DNA of 64,000 bases from Anaerotruncus colihominis. Its GTDB lineage: Bacteria; Bacillota; Clostridia; Oscillospirales; Ruminococcaceae. Location: contig CP102255.1 in assembly GCA_025146135.1 (NCBI GenBank), positions 1,116,001 through 1,180,000 of the forward strand, read 5' to 3'. Positions within the stretch are counted from its first letter, which is position 1. The number at the start of each line of letters is the position of its first letter. Made by a program: the position numbers and the translations under genes. Positions 33,702 to 41,492 of the stretch are shown piece after piece. Below the pieces are notes generated by a model. That model worked only from the letters and a program-made list of their open reading frames with translations, was not told the origin of the DNA and did no database searches.

Positions 33702-35378
33702 ATGGAAATCAGCATCTCAGGCCCTAAGGATTTTTATTTGAGCATCTATCACATCGCGCAGGAGGCGCGGGAAAAAGGGCTTGTTTTTTACGGCGCGGGC
33801 TTTTGGGGAGATTTGTCGGCGCAGATTTTTTCTCTGCTTGGAGTGGAGCCGAGCTGTTTTTGTGATGACGATCCGGAAAAAATCGGTTGTTTTTATAATA
33901 ACAGGATCCCTATTTTGTCCTTTGAGGAGTCTAAGCGTCGTTACTCCAACGCGGTTTGGATTGCAACGGTCAACTCCGATACGGCTGACGCACCCCGCAA
34001 ACGCCTTAACAACAAGCTGCGGGAAAACGGACTGCTTTCGGCTTCCTCCGGGTTTCATCCCGTGCGTTATCTGTATCTTTTGGAGGAACCGGGCATATTG
34101 GAGGCTATAACAGCAGAGCCCGACGAGAACCCCGACCGTTTTCACGCGCGTGCGCTGCGCAGGATGGTGGTTTTTAACCATATGTCCAACAGCGGCAGCG
34201 TCTATTTTGATAATCTGGTGGACGGACATCCCGATCTTTTAAATATTGTTCTGCTCGGTCATTATATCCCTCTGCAAGAGGTTTACCGGAAGCGGTTTCA
34301 GTTTTTGGAGGACGAGCCGCTTGTGGCGGAGATTGCCAGCCAGATGTCACCCTTTTTGAAAACACGTTTTCCGGCTAAACTGTATGAAAAAATGTTTTTC
34401 CGCGCGGCGCAGGAATATCTGGTAAACGACCGTGGAGAGCCGGAAAGCCGCATGTATCTGCCGGTAAAAGCGTTTGTCCGTCATCTTTCGGCCGAATTGA
34501 TGGGGAAAGGACGCATTTCATACGCTTATTTGCTCAAGGCAATTTTTGCGGCCTATTACAATACGCTTGGAAGAAAATACGACGCAAGCCGCAGCTATTG
34601 GATTTTTTATCAGCGCCATAAGGAAAATTACGATATGAAGGAGATTACCGGCCTGCTCTCTCCGGGCGATTTCGACGCGGTGAAATATCTTTTTATCGTG
34701 CGCGAGCCGATTCAGCATTTCTTCTCGTGGATGAACCGGTTTGTTCTGCGCGGATCGCATGATTCAAAGCTGTTTTTCGGCCGGGCGAACAGCTATCTTA
34801 ACCGGCTGCGCTGCGGCATGGGCTTGATGCTGCAAAACAAAACCGGCGTATCGATGGACGATGTGTGCGTCGTCCGCTTTGAAGATGTAAAACAAAAACA
34901 CCGGGGACTGATGGAGGCGTTCTGCCGCTGGCTTGGGATTGAATATGACAGCATACTGGAGGAAACAACTGTCAATGGAATTCAGATTTACTTTCCGGTA
35001 GCGGGCAAGGCCGGTGCAGTCATTACTGGAAACGATCAGTCGGCGGTTAATAAAAAGGATTATTCGGAACTGCTCAGCGAATTTGATATCGTGCGGCTGA
35101 AAATTGTTTTTCAACAATTTTCACATGCATACCGGTATGCATGTGATGTCCCTGATTTCAGATTGTTTGCAAGGCCGTTTCGTGAGGAGCTGTTCGATTA
35201 TCCCTTCAGGTTTGAGCAAACGCTTGATGAGGCATGCGCCATGGCATACGCTGTGGGAGGCGCTGCGCGCGGCGACGAGCCGCGCTGCGGGCGGTTGATC
35301 CGGCAGTTGTTTTCAGAATATATGGACGGATACGAAGATGTGGAATATTATCCGCTGCTCGCTCCGGAGGATATTTAA
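33702..35378 (+). CDS. Sulfotransferase-like protein with Rossmann-like module, second candidate phosphoramidate transferase
   Basis: 558 residues, a paralogue of the preceding protein with the same order: module (VFYGAGFWGDL at 28-38, CDDDPEKIG), then sulfotransferase-like MVVFNHMSNSGSVYFDNL, YLFIVREPIQHFFSW and VRFEDVKQKHRG. ATG 33702 follows AGGAGG; a GTG nine bases earlier overlaps that site. Two diverged copies suggest two acceptor positions or sugars, as with the two transferases of Campylobacter. The assignment is inferred from fold resemblance and context. Confidence 0.72.
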   Translation: MEISISGPKDFYLSIYHIAQEAREKGLVFYGAGFWGDLSAQIFSLLGVEPSCFCDDDPEKIGCFYNNRIPILSFEESKRRYSNAVWIATVNSDTADAPRKRLNNKLRENGLLSASSGFHPVRYLYLLEEPGILEAITAEPDENPDRFHARALRRMVVFNHMSNSGSVYFDNLVDGHPDLLNIVLLGHYIPLQEVYRKRFQFLEDEPLVAEIASQMSPFLKTRFPAKLYEKMFFRAAQEYLVNDRGEPESRMYLPVKAFVRHLSAELMGKGRISYAYLLKAIFAAYYNTLGRKYDASRSYWIFYQRHKENYDMKEITGLLSPGDFDAVKYLFIVREPIQHFFSWMNRFVLRGSHDSKLFFGRANSYLNRLRCGMGLMLQNKTGVSMDDVCVVRFEDVKQKHRGLMEAFCRWLGIEYDSILEETTVNGIQIYFPVAGKAGAVITGNDQSAVNKKDYSELLSEFDIVRLKIVFQQFSHAYRYACDVPDFRLFARPFREELFDYPFRFEQTLDEACAMAYAVGGAARGDEPRCGRLIRQLFSEYMDGYEDVEYYPLLAPEDI

Positions 35379-35401
35379 TAAAGTAAAGTGAGGTATATCA
35401 A

Positions 35402-36154
35402 ATGAAAGTGGAATGGGATTACACAAATTTAGCGCAGGCATACCTGAAGCGTCCTGAATATGCGCAGGGCGCGATCGACCGGATGACTGAAACGGCGGGG
35501 ATGAGCGCCGGCAAGCGTGTGTGCGATGTCGGCGCGGGCGCGGCGCACCTGACCCTGATGCTTGCACGCAAGGGCTATGAAATCTGCGCGGTGGAACCAA
35601 ACGACGCGATGCGTGCCAACGGGATTAAAAAGACGGTGGATTATCCGTCTGTCAAATGGTTCGACGGCGTTGGTGAACAGACGGGGATGGAAAGCGGAGC
35701 GTTTGACCTGGTCACATTCGGATCGTCCTTTAACGTCTGCGATCAGGCCAAGGCTCTGATTGAATCTGACAGGATTTTAAAGCCGCACGGCTGGTTTGCC
35801 TGTATGTGGAATCACCGCGATTTGACGGACAGCCTGCAAAGCGAGATCGAAAAGATCATCACCCGGCATGTGGAAGGGTATTCCTATGGGCGCCGCAGAG
35901 AGGATCAGACAGAGATCATCCGTCAAAGCGAGCTGTTTTTGGAGCCGGTATTCATCCAGGATTCGGTTACATTCGATATTCCCACCGAGGACTTTATCGA
36001 GGGCTGGAAATCGCACGGTACCGTACAGCGTCAGGCAAAGGAACAGTTTGATGCAATCAATGATGAAATTCGCGCCCTGGTGCTTTCCCTGCATACGGAT
36101 ACGGTAAAAGTCCCATATACCACGCGAATCTGGATGGCGCAGAAAAAGAAGTAA
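35402..36154 (+). CDS. Class I SAM-dependent methyltransferase
   Basis: 250 residues with the SAM-binding motif I VCDVGAGAAHLTLMLA and an acidic motif II at CAVEPND. It is a standard class I fold (Methyltransf_11/25 type). It lies directly before the glutamine kinase gene, where Campylobacter carries methyltransferase genes Cj1419/Cj1420 implicated in O-methylation of the phosphoramidate. Methylation of a phosphoramidate or of a sugar hydroxyl is therefore inferred; the sequence alone does not decide. Confidence 0.83.
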   Translation: MKVEWDYTNLAQAYLKRPEYAQGAIDRMTETAGMSAGKRVCDVGAGAAHLTLMLARKGYEICAVEPNDAMRANGIKKTVDYPSVKWFDGVGEQTGMESGAFDLVTFGSSFNVCDQAKALIESDRILKPHGWFACMWNHRDLTDSLQSEIEKIITRHVEGYSYGRRREDQTEIIRQSELFLEPVFIQDSVTFDIPTEDFIEGWKSHGTVQRQAKEQFDAINDEIRALVLSLHTDTVKVPYTTRIWMAQKKK

Positions 36155-36163
36155 GGTGATGGC

Positions 36164-38488
36164 ATGATTGCGTTTCGAACGAAGGCTCAGACGCTGGAGG
36201 CATTGGAGCCTCTGGTGAAAAAGAGCCGCATTTTGCCTCAAATTCGCTTTACAGTTGACGAATATCGTGCCGCGCGTGCGCAGACGATTAAACGTATGGA
36301 ACAGTTTGCGGATGGCGGGTCGGTGATTGTACGTTCCAGCGCGCTTTGTGAGGACAGCGCATCGGAATCGAAGGCCGGGCAGTTTCTCTCTGTCGCCGAT
36401 GTGCGCGGCGCGCAGGCGCTCGGAGAGGCTGCCGACCGTGTGGCGGATTCGTTTACGGACGGCGACGGGCGCAATATGATCTTCGTTCAGCCGATGCTGA
36501 AGGATATTTGTTTGAGCGGAGTCGTTTTCACCGCCGACCCAAATACGCTCGGAAACTATTATGTCATCAATTACGATGATTCCACAGGTTCCACTTCATC
36601 GGTTACATCCGGCGCGGGGGATGCTCTGCAAACCTATTATCTGTTCCATAAAGCCGCGTGCGGCGTGTCAAAGCTGTGCCCGGTGATTGAAGCGGTCCGG
36701 GAACTGGAATCGCTGTTTGTAAGTACGCCGCTCGACGTGGAATTCGCGGTTGACGGAAATGGGACGGTTTACATTTTACAGGTTCGCCCTCTGGTGCTGC
36801 GCAGTGCGCCTGCGGACCTGGGCCAGCAGGCCGAAACGCTCGGCCGCATTTATCAAAAGGTCGAATCCGGGCAGCGCGTCAAGCCGTACCTTCATGGTAA
36901 ACGTACCATTTATGGCGTCATGCCTGACTGGAATCCCGCGGAAATTATCGGCGTGCGTCCGCGTCCGCTTGCATTGTCGCTTTATAAACGGCTGGTGACG
37001 GACGGCGTTTGGGCGTATCAGCGCAACAATTACGGTTATAAGAATCTGCGCAGCTTCCCGCTGATGATCGATTTTGCGGGATTTCCGTATATTGATACGC
37101 GCGTCAGCTTCAATTCGTTTATCCCAAGGGATATTGACGACCATCTCAGTGAAAAGCTGGCGGATTACTATCTGGACTGTCTGGAGCGTCAGCCGTACAA
37201 GCATGACAAAGTGGAATTTGACATTATTTTTTCGTGTTACACCTTTGATCTGCCCGAGCGGATACAAACGCTGCGCGCATATGGATTTTCGGACGCGGAG
37301 CTGGAGACGGTCAAAGCGTCTTTGCTTGCGCTGACAAATAATATTATCAATACCAAGGACGGCCTTTGGATCTCGGATACGGAGCGCATCAACGTTTTGG
37401 AGGAACGCCGCGAGAATATCCTGAAAAGCGATCTGGACACCGTTTCAAAGATTTACTGGTTGATTGAGGATTGCTGCCGCTACGGGACGCTGCCGTTCGC
37501 GGGTCTGGCACGCGGCGGTTTTATCGCTGTGCTGCTGCTGAAATCGCTTGTGAATATCGGCCTGCTCTCGGATGAGGATTATCAGCGGTATATGAACGGC
37601 CTGACGACCGTCAGCTCACAAATGATCGCGGATCGCAGAAACCTTTCCAAAGAGGCTTTTCTGGTGAAATACGGCCATCTGAGGCCAGGAACATACGACA
37701 TTCTGTCGAGCCGTTATGACGAAACGCCCGATCTTTATTTTTCAGGGGAAGACGTACGGTGGCAGGAAACTGTAAAACAGGATTCACTCCCGTTTTCGCT
37801 GACGCTCGAGCAATACCGCGCGATTCAGGATGCGATGACGCAGCATGGCCTAAAGGGCGATCTGCTGGCACTGTTCCAGTTTATCCGCGCGGGGATTGAA
37901 GGGCGGGAATACTCCAAATATGTATTTACAAAGAGCCTTTCCGCCGTCATCGAGCTTGCCGCGCGTCTGGGCGCCGAGTACGGCTATTCGCGCGAGGACA
38001 TGTCCTATCTTGATATTTCAGTGATTGACGCGCTTTACAGCTCCGCTGAGGATATCGGGCGCACGCTCGGGGAATCAATTCGGGCAGGGCGCGAAAAGTA
38101 TGCCCGCACTCTGGGAATCACATTGCCGCCGGTCATCTGCCGCCCCCAGGATGTTTATGCATTTTTCCTGCCGACGGGACAGCCCAATTACATTACTCTC
38201 AAAAGCGTCAGCGGCCAAGTATGCGGGGGACGCTTTGCAGGCGAACAGATCGCGGGAAAAATTCTGTTGATTGAGGCGGCCGACCCGGGTTACGATTGGA
38301 TTTTTTCCCATGAAATCGCCGGATTTGTCACAGCATACGGCGGTGCAAATTCCCATTTGGCGATCCGCGCCGGAGAGCTTGGCATTCCCGCCGTGATCGG
38401 CGTGGGCGAAAAACTGTTTGCGAGATTCAGCGCGGCGCATGTATTGGAGTTGGACTGCGCCAATAAGCAGGTCAAAATTTTGCAGTGA
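36164..38488 (+). CDS. PEP-synthase-like kinase, probable L-glutamine kinase
   Basis: 774 residues. The N-terminal ATP-binding domain resembles PPDK/PEP synthase (VIVRSSALCEDSASESKAGQ). The C-terminal mobile phosphohistidine domain carries GGANSHLAIRAGELG with His about 731. There is no PEP/pyruvate-binding barrel, so it is not a true PEP synthase. This architecture and position match Campylobacter Cj1418, which phosphorylates the amide nitrogen of L-glutamine with ATP via the phosphohistidine. It lies 9 bases after the methyltransferase and is followed by the Cj1417- and Cj1416-like genes. Confidence 0.85.
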   Translation: MIAFRTKAQTLEALEPLVKKSRILPQIRFTVDEYRAARAQTIKRMEQFADGGSVIVRSSALCEDSASESKAGQFLSVADVRGAQALGEAADRVADSFTDGDGRNMIFVQPMLKDICLSGVVFTADPNTLGNYYVINYDDSTGSTSSVTSGAGDALQTYYLFHKAACGVSKLCPVIEAVRELESLFVSTPLDVEFAVDGNGTVYILQVRPLVLRSAPADLGQQAETLGRIYQKVESGQRVKPYLHGKRTIYGVMPDWNPAEIIGVRPRPLALSLYKRLVTDGVWAYQRNNYGYKNLRSFPLMIDFAGFPYIDTRVSFNSFIPRDIDDHLSEKLADYYLDCLERQPYKHDKVEFDIIFSCYTFDLPERIQTLRAYGFSDAELETVKASLLALTNNIINTKDGLWISDTERINVLEERRENILKSDLDTVSKIYWLIEDCCRYGTLPFAGLARGGFIAVLLLKSLVNIGLLSDEDYQRYMNGLTTVSSQMIADRRNLSKEAFLVKYGHLRPGTYDILSSRYDETPDLYFSGEDVRWQETVKQDSLPFSLTLEQYRAIQDAMTQHGLKGDLLALFQFIRAGIEGREYSKYVFTKSLSAVIELAARLGAEYGYSREDMSYLDISVIDALYSSAEDIGRTLGESIRAGREKYARTLGITLPPVICRPQDVYAFFLPTGQPNYITLKSVSGQVCGGRFAGEQIAGKILLIEAADPGYDWIFSHEIAGFVTAYGGANSHLAIRAGELGIPAVIGVGEKLFARFSAAHVLELDCANKQVKILQ

Positions 38489-38499
38489 GGGAAACAGGG

Positions 38500-39108
38500 A
38501 TGAAACTGATTTTTGTCACCCAACGGATCGACGAGGCGGTTTCCTATGCTGAACGGCGCGACGCGCTCGACCAGCGGTGGGCGGTTCTTCTCGAAAAGCT
38601 CGGCTGCGCCGCGCTGCCTGTTCCGAACCATCCCAAAACGGCTGCGGCATTGCTGGAGCGTGTGCGTCCGGATGGAATTTTACTGACCGGCGGCAATAAT
38701 CCCGCATCTTGCGGGGGAAATGCGCCGGAACGCGATGAAACGGACGCGCGGCTCATCGAATACAGCCTGGACCGCAGCGTTCCGCTGTTCGGCGTCTGCC
38801 GGGGGATGCAGTCGATTTTGCTTTATTTCGGCGGCGCGCTCGAACGCATATCGGGCCATGTGGCCGTATGTCACGACGTTTCGGGAGCAATCAGCCGAAC
38901 TGTCAACAGCTACCATAATTGGGGCGCCCGGCAGACGCCTTCAAAGCTAGAGGTCCTGGCGCGCGCGGCCGACGGCGTGGTGGAAGCGATCAGCGTAAAG
39001 GGGCGGCCAATCGCCGGCATCATGTGGCATCCCGAGCGTGTTTCACCGTTCGCGCAGGACGATATACGATTGATGAAAGCTGTTTTTGAACAGGGGGATT
39101 CTTTATGA
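38500..39108 (+). CDS. Class I glutamine-amidotransferase-like hydrolase, probable gamma-glutamyl-CDP-amidate hydrolase
   Basis: 202 residues of the class I GATase fold (peptidase C26-like). The nucleophile elbow is GVCRGMQSI and the His-Glu pair is in MWHPER. No synthase partner for ammonia channelling is adjacent. Between a glutamine-kinase-like and a cytidylyltransferase-like gene, it matches Cj1417, which releases glutamate from CDP-L-glutamine to give CDP-amidate. ATG 38500 follows GAGGG. Its stop overlaps the next start (ATGA). Confidence 0.85.
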   Translation: MKLIFVTQRIDEAVSYAERRDALDQRWAVLLEKLGCAALPVPNHPKTAAALLERVRPDGILLTGGNNPASCGGNAPERDETDARLIEYSLDRSVPLFGVCRGMQSILLYFGGALERISGHVAVCHDVSGAISRTVNSYHNWGARQTPSKLEVLARAADGVVEAISVKGRPIAGIMWHPERVSPFAQDDIRLMKAVFEQGDSL

Positions 39109-39854
39109 AAGCCATTATTCTCGCCGCCGGCCGCGGCAGCCGTATGGGCGGCGGTACGGCGGAGCTTCCAAAGGGGATGATGCGTCTGTGGGGACGGCCG
39201 CTTTTGGAGATGTGCGTTGAGACGCTTGAACGCGCTGGTTTTGTGCGGCGCGATATCGGCGTTGTCACCGGTTATCGAAGCGACCGGATCAGTCTGGAAG
39301 GCGTGCGCTTTTTCCACAACGAAAACTGGGAGCATACAAATATGTTCGTATCCCTTACAAAGGCCCGGGAATGGCTGTGCGCTGAACCGTGCATCGTCTG
39401 CTATTCTGATATTGTTTTTCATGAAAACGCCGTCAAAAGGCTGATGGAATGCGGACGGGAATTTGCAATTACCTATTATACCGGATTTTTGGATTTATGG
39501 AGGAAACGGTTTTCAAATCCGCTGGAGGATATGGAGACGTTTCGCCTGAATCCGGACGGCACGCTTGCTGAGATCGGTTTGCGTCCACAGTCAGAGGATG
39601 AGGTTCAGGGGCAGTACATGGGGCTTTTGCGTTTTGAGCCTTCCGGTTGGGAAAAAATTGAGCAGGCAATCCGTCTGCCGATGAAAAAGAGCGTGGAAAA
39701 GCTGGATATGACGACGCTTTTAAATCATTTAATTTTCCTGGGGTATCCTGTTTATGCCATTGCATCGGAAGAACGGTGGCTTGAGTGTGATAATCAGGAG
39801 GATATACGGCTCTATGAGCGGTTGTATCCGAATGGGGGGAAAAAGCATGGTTGA
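39105..39854 (+). CDS. Nucleotidyltransferase, probable CTP:phosphoglutamine cytidylyltransferase
   Basis: 249 residues with the nucleotidyltransferase signature LAAGRGSRMGGGTAELPKGMM and the acidic metal site CYSDIVF. It resembles sugar-phosphate and choline-phosphate cytidylyltransferases (NENWEHTNMFVSL). The length and neighbours match Cj1416, which joins CTP and L-glutamine phosphate to form CDP-L-glutamine. It overlaps the genes on both sides. A sugar-1-phosphate nucleotidyltransferase is the less likely alternative. Confidence 0.84.
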   Translation: MKAIILAAGRGSRMGGGTAELPKGMMRLWGRPLLEMCVETLERAGFVRRDIGVVTGYRSDRISLEGVRFFHNENWEHTNMFVSLTKAREWLCAEPCIVCYSDIVFHENAVKRLMECGREFAITYYTGFLDLWRKRFSNPLEDMETFRLNPDGTLAEIGLRPQSEDEVQGQYMGLLRFEPSGWEKIEQAIRLPMKKSVEKLDMTTLLNHLIFLGYPVYAIASEERWLECDNQEDIRLYERLYPNGGKKHG

Positions 39855-40671
39855 CCTGCACCTGCACACAACCGCGTCGGACGGACAGTATCCCCCGGAA
39901 CAGGTTGTCAGAATGGCGCATGAGCGCGGCGTCACCTTTCTGGCGGTTACAGACCATGACAGCGTGAACGGTGTCGAAAAAGCCCGCACAGCCGCCGCGG
40001 CTTTGGGCGTCGGTTTTGTATCCGGCATTGAAATCAGCACAAAGGGAAACCGGGAATTGCATATGCTTGGCTATAAAATTGATTCCAATAACAAAGAGCT
40101 GTGCGATATGTGCGCAACGTTTCAGCGAGACCGCGATGAACGCAAATATCGCATTTTGGATTATCTGCGTGAAAAAGGGATGCCCTTGTCCCTGGAGGAA
40201 GTGGAAATGCAGGCCGGCGGCGGCTTGATCGCGCGGCCGCATTTCGCACGGGCAATGGTCAAAGCGGGATATGTTCGCGATGTGCGCGCAGCCTTTGATC
40301 TCTATTTAGGCACGCCGGAATTTGATCGGATAGAGCGGCCCAAGATTTCGCCTGAGCATGGAATCGCATTGATTCACCGTGCGGGAGGCGTTGCGGTGCT
40401 GGCGCATCCGATTCAGTTAAAATTGGAGGACGATGCGCTGGACCGCTTTGTAGGCACGCTTGCAGAACAGGGGCTTGACGGCTTGGAATGCTATTACAGC
40501 ACACATTCGCCTGAACGAAGATCGTACTATCTGACGCTTGCCGAGAAATACCGTCTGCTTATAACCGGAGGCACGGATTTTCATGGGGAAGCCGTAAAGC
40601 CGGATATTGAAATTGGAACGGGAATCAATGGATCGGTGGCATTCGACGAGTCTATGAATCCATTTTCCTGA
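39847..40671 (+). CDS. PHP-family phosphoesterase, probable 3',5'-nucleoside bisphosphate phosphatase
   Basis: 274-residue PHP-domain protein of the YciV/TrpH type. Metal-binding motifs are visible in order: DLHLHTTASD, VTDHDS, GIEIS, LHMLGY, RPHFARAM, VLAHPI and GTDFHG. Studied members remove the 3'-phosphate from pNp nucleotides. In this operon, transfer from 3'-phospho-CDP-amidate would release cytidine 3',5'-bisphosphate, so this enzyme would recycle it to CMP. The ATG at 39847 overlaps the cytidylyltransferase by 8 bases, which ties it to the pathway. A general RNA-turnover role is the alternative. Confidence 0.83.
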   Translation: MVDLHLHTTASDGQYPPEQVVRMAHERGVTFLAVTDHDSVNGVEKARTAAAALGVGFVSGIEISTKGNRELHMLGYKIDSNNKELCDMCATFQRDRDERKYRILDYLREKGMPLSLEEVEMQAGGGLIARPHFARAMVKAGYVRDVRAAFDLYLGTPEFDRIERPKISPEHGIALIHRAGGVAVLAHPIQLKLEDDALDRFVGTLAEQGLDGLECYYSTHSPERRSYYLTLAEKYRLLITGGTDFHGEAVKPDIEIGTGINGSVAFDESMNPFS

Positions 40672-40688
40672 TAGCATATGGAATTGTC

Positions 40689-40717
40689 TTGCAATTTTCA
40701 TAATCATGTTCTATAAT
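40689..40717 (+). promoter_or_regulatory. Sigma-A promoter of the YjfB-like gene
   Basis: TTGCAA (40689-40694), 17-base spacer, perfect TATAAT (40712-40717), 24 bases before the ATG. Confidence 0.85.
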
Positions 40718-40741
40718 GAAGTCAAGTAGGGAGGGATCATG

Positions 40742-40924
40742 ATGGATATCAACGCGATCAGCGCGGCGAGCATCGTTTACCATATGAGTCAGGTGCAGCA
40801 GGGCGTCGCAGTTGCGCTCTTAAGCGATGCGATGCAGATGACGGAACTCAGCGGCGCGCAGATGATTCAGTCGATGGAGTCCGCAATGCCGCCGTCGGAC
40901 CACTTGCTCGATACATATGCCTGA
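40742..40924 (+). CDS. YjfB-family putative motility protein
   Basis: 60-residue protein of the YjfB_motility type: MDINAISAASIVYHMSQVQQGVAVALLSDAM-like N-terminus and short polar tail. Members lie near flagellar genes in Firmicutes and are called putative motility proteins without a known mechanism. ATG 40742 is preferred over the adjacent ATG 40739 because of spacing from GGGAGG. Its own strong promoter and terminator make it an independent transcript at the end of the flagellin/glycan region. Confidence 0.8.
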   Translation: MDINAISAASIVYHMSQVQQGVAVALLSDAMQMTELSGAQMIQSMESAMPPSDHLLDTYA

Positions 40925-40926
40925 AT

Positions 40927-40960
40927 AAAAAAGGAGCCGGTTTTAACCGGCTCCTTTTTT
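40927..40960. terminator. Bidirectional terminator
   Basis: AAAAAAGGAGCCGG / CCGGCTCCTTTTTT with a TTTTAA loop. It serves the YjfB-like gene (plus) and the hemerythrin gene (minus). Confidence 0.9.
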
Positions 40961-41390
40961 ATTCATCTTTTAAAGCGTGCTGCATACCCGCTTCCTTCAC
41001 AAATTCTGCAAATTTCAAATCGTCCTCCAAAAGATGTTCCAAAATCCACGTCTGCAAATATTTGTGGAAGTCGTCCATCTTTTCCGGAGCGAAGCGGGAA
41101 GCTTCAAGCGCGGTGCTGTGAAATTTCAGCTGCGTGCCCAGATAGTTATGCTTGGCCTGATGATCGCGATAAAGCGGATAATCGTACCGCACCTGGAACG
41201 CCTCCTCCGCCTGGAAATGGTAGAGGGTGTAATGGTTCAAAAAATCGAGACATTCACTGACCTTTTGGATATCATCACGGCATTTATAACTGATGAAAAA
41301 AGCATTGATCGCCTTGATCAACTCCCGGTGCTGACGGTCAAGCAGCTCGATCCCCAATTCGAGCTTTGGCTCCCAAGAAAAAATGACCAT
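40959..41390 (-). CDS. Bacteriohemerythrin
   Basis: 143-residue di-iron O2-binding protein. Hemerythrin ligands are present: His in DRQH, the HYTLYHFQAEE helix (His and Glu), the HxxxH pair in DHQAKH, and His/Asp in LEHLLEDD. In anaerobes such proteins bind or scavenge oxygen, or deliver it to sensors. ATG 41390 follows GGGGGCGG. It is single-gene, with its own promoter at 41412-41440. Confidence 0.93.
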   Translation of the reverse strand: MVIFSWEPKLELGIELLDRQHRELIKAINAFFISYKCRDDIQKVSECLDFLNHYTLYHFQAEEAFQVRYDYPLYRDHQAKHNYLGTQLKFHSTALEASRFAPEKMDDFHKYLQTWILEHLLEDDLKFAEFVKEAGMQHALKDE

Positions 41391-41411
41391 AAGTCCGCCC
41401 CCTTCGTTACC

Positions 41412-41440
41412 ATTGTAGACGAATGGGGGCGGTTTGTAAA
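41412..41440 (-). promoter_or_regulatory. Sigma-A promoter of bacteriohemerythrin
   Basis: Minus strand TTTACA (41435-41440), 17-base spacer, TACAAT (41412-41417). Confidence 0.75.
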
Positions 41441-41492
41441 TGGAAATTTACACAAAGACTTGTAAAATTATTTCAGAAAAAGAAGCTCTTAA

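Noticed and set aside
36164-38488. Phosphoenolpyruvate synthase
   Set aside because: The ATP-binding and phosphohistidine domains are present, but the C-terminal PEP/pyruvate barrel is missing; the order of neighbours matches glutamine kinase.
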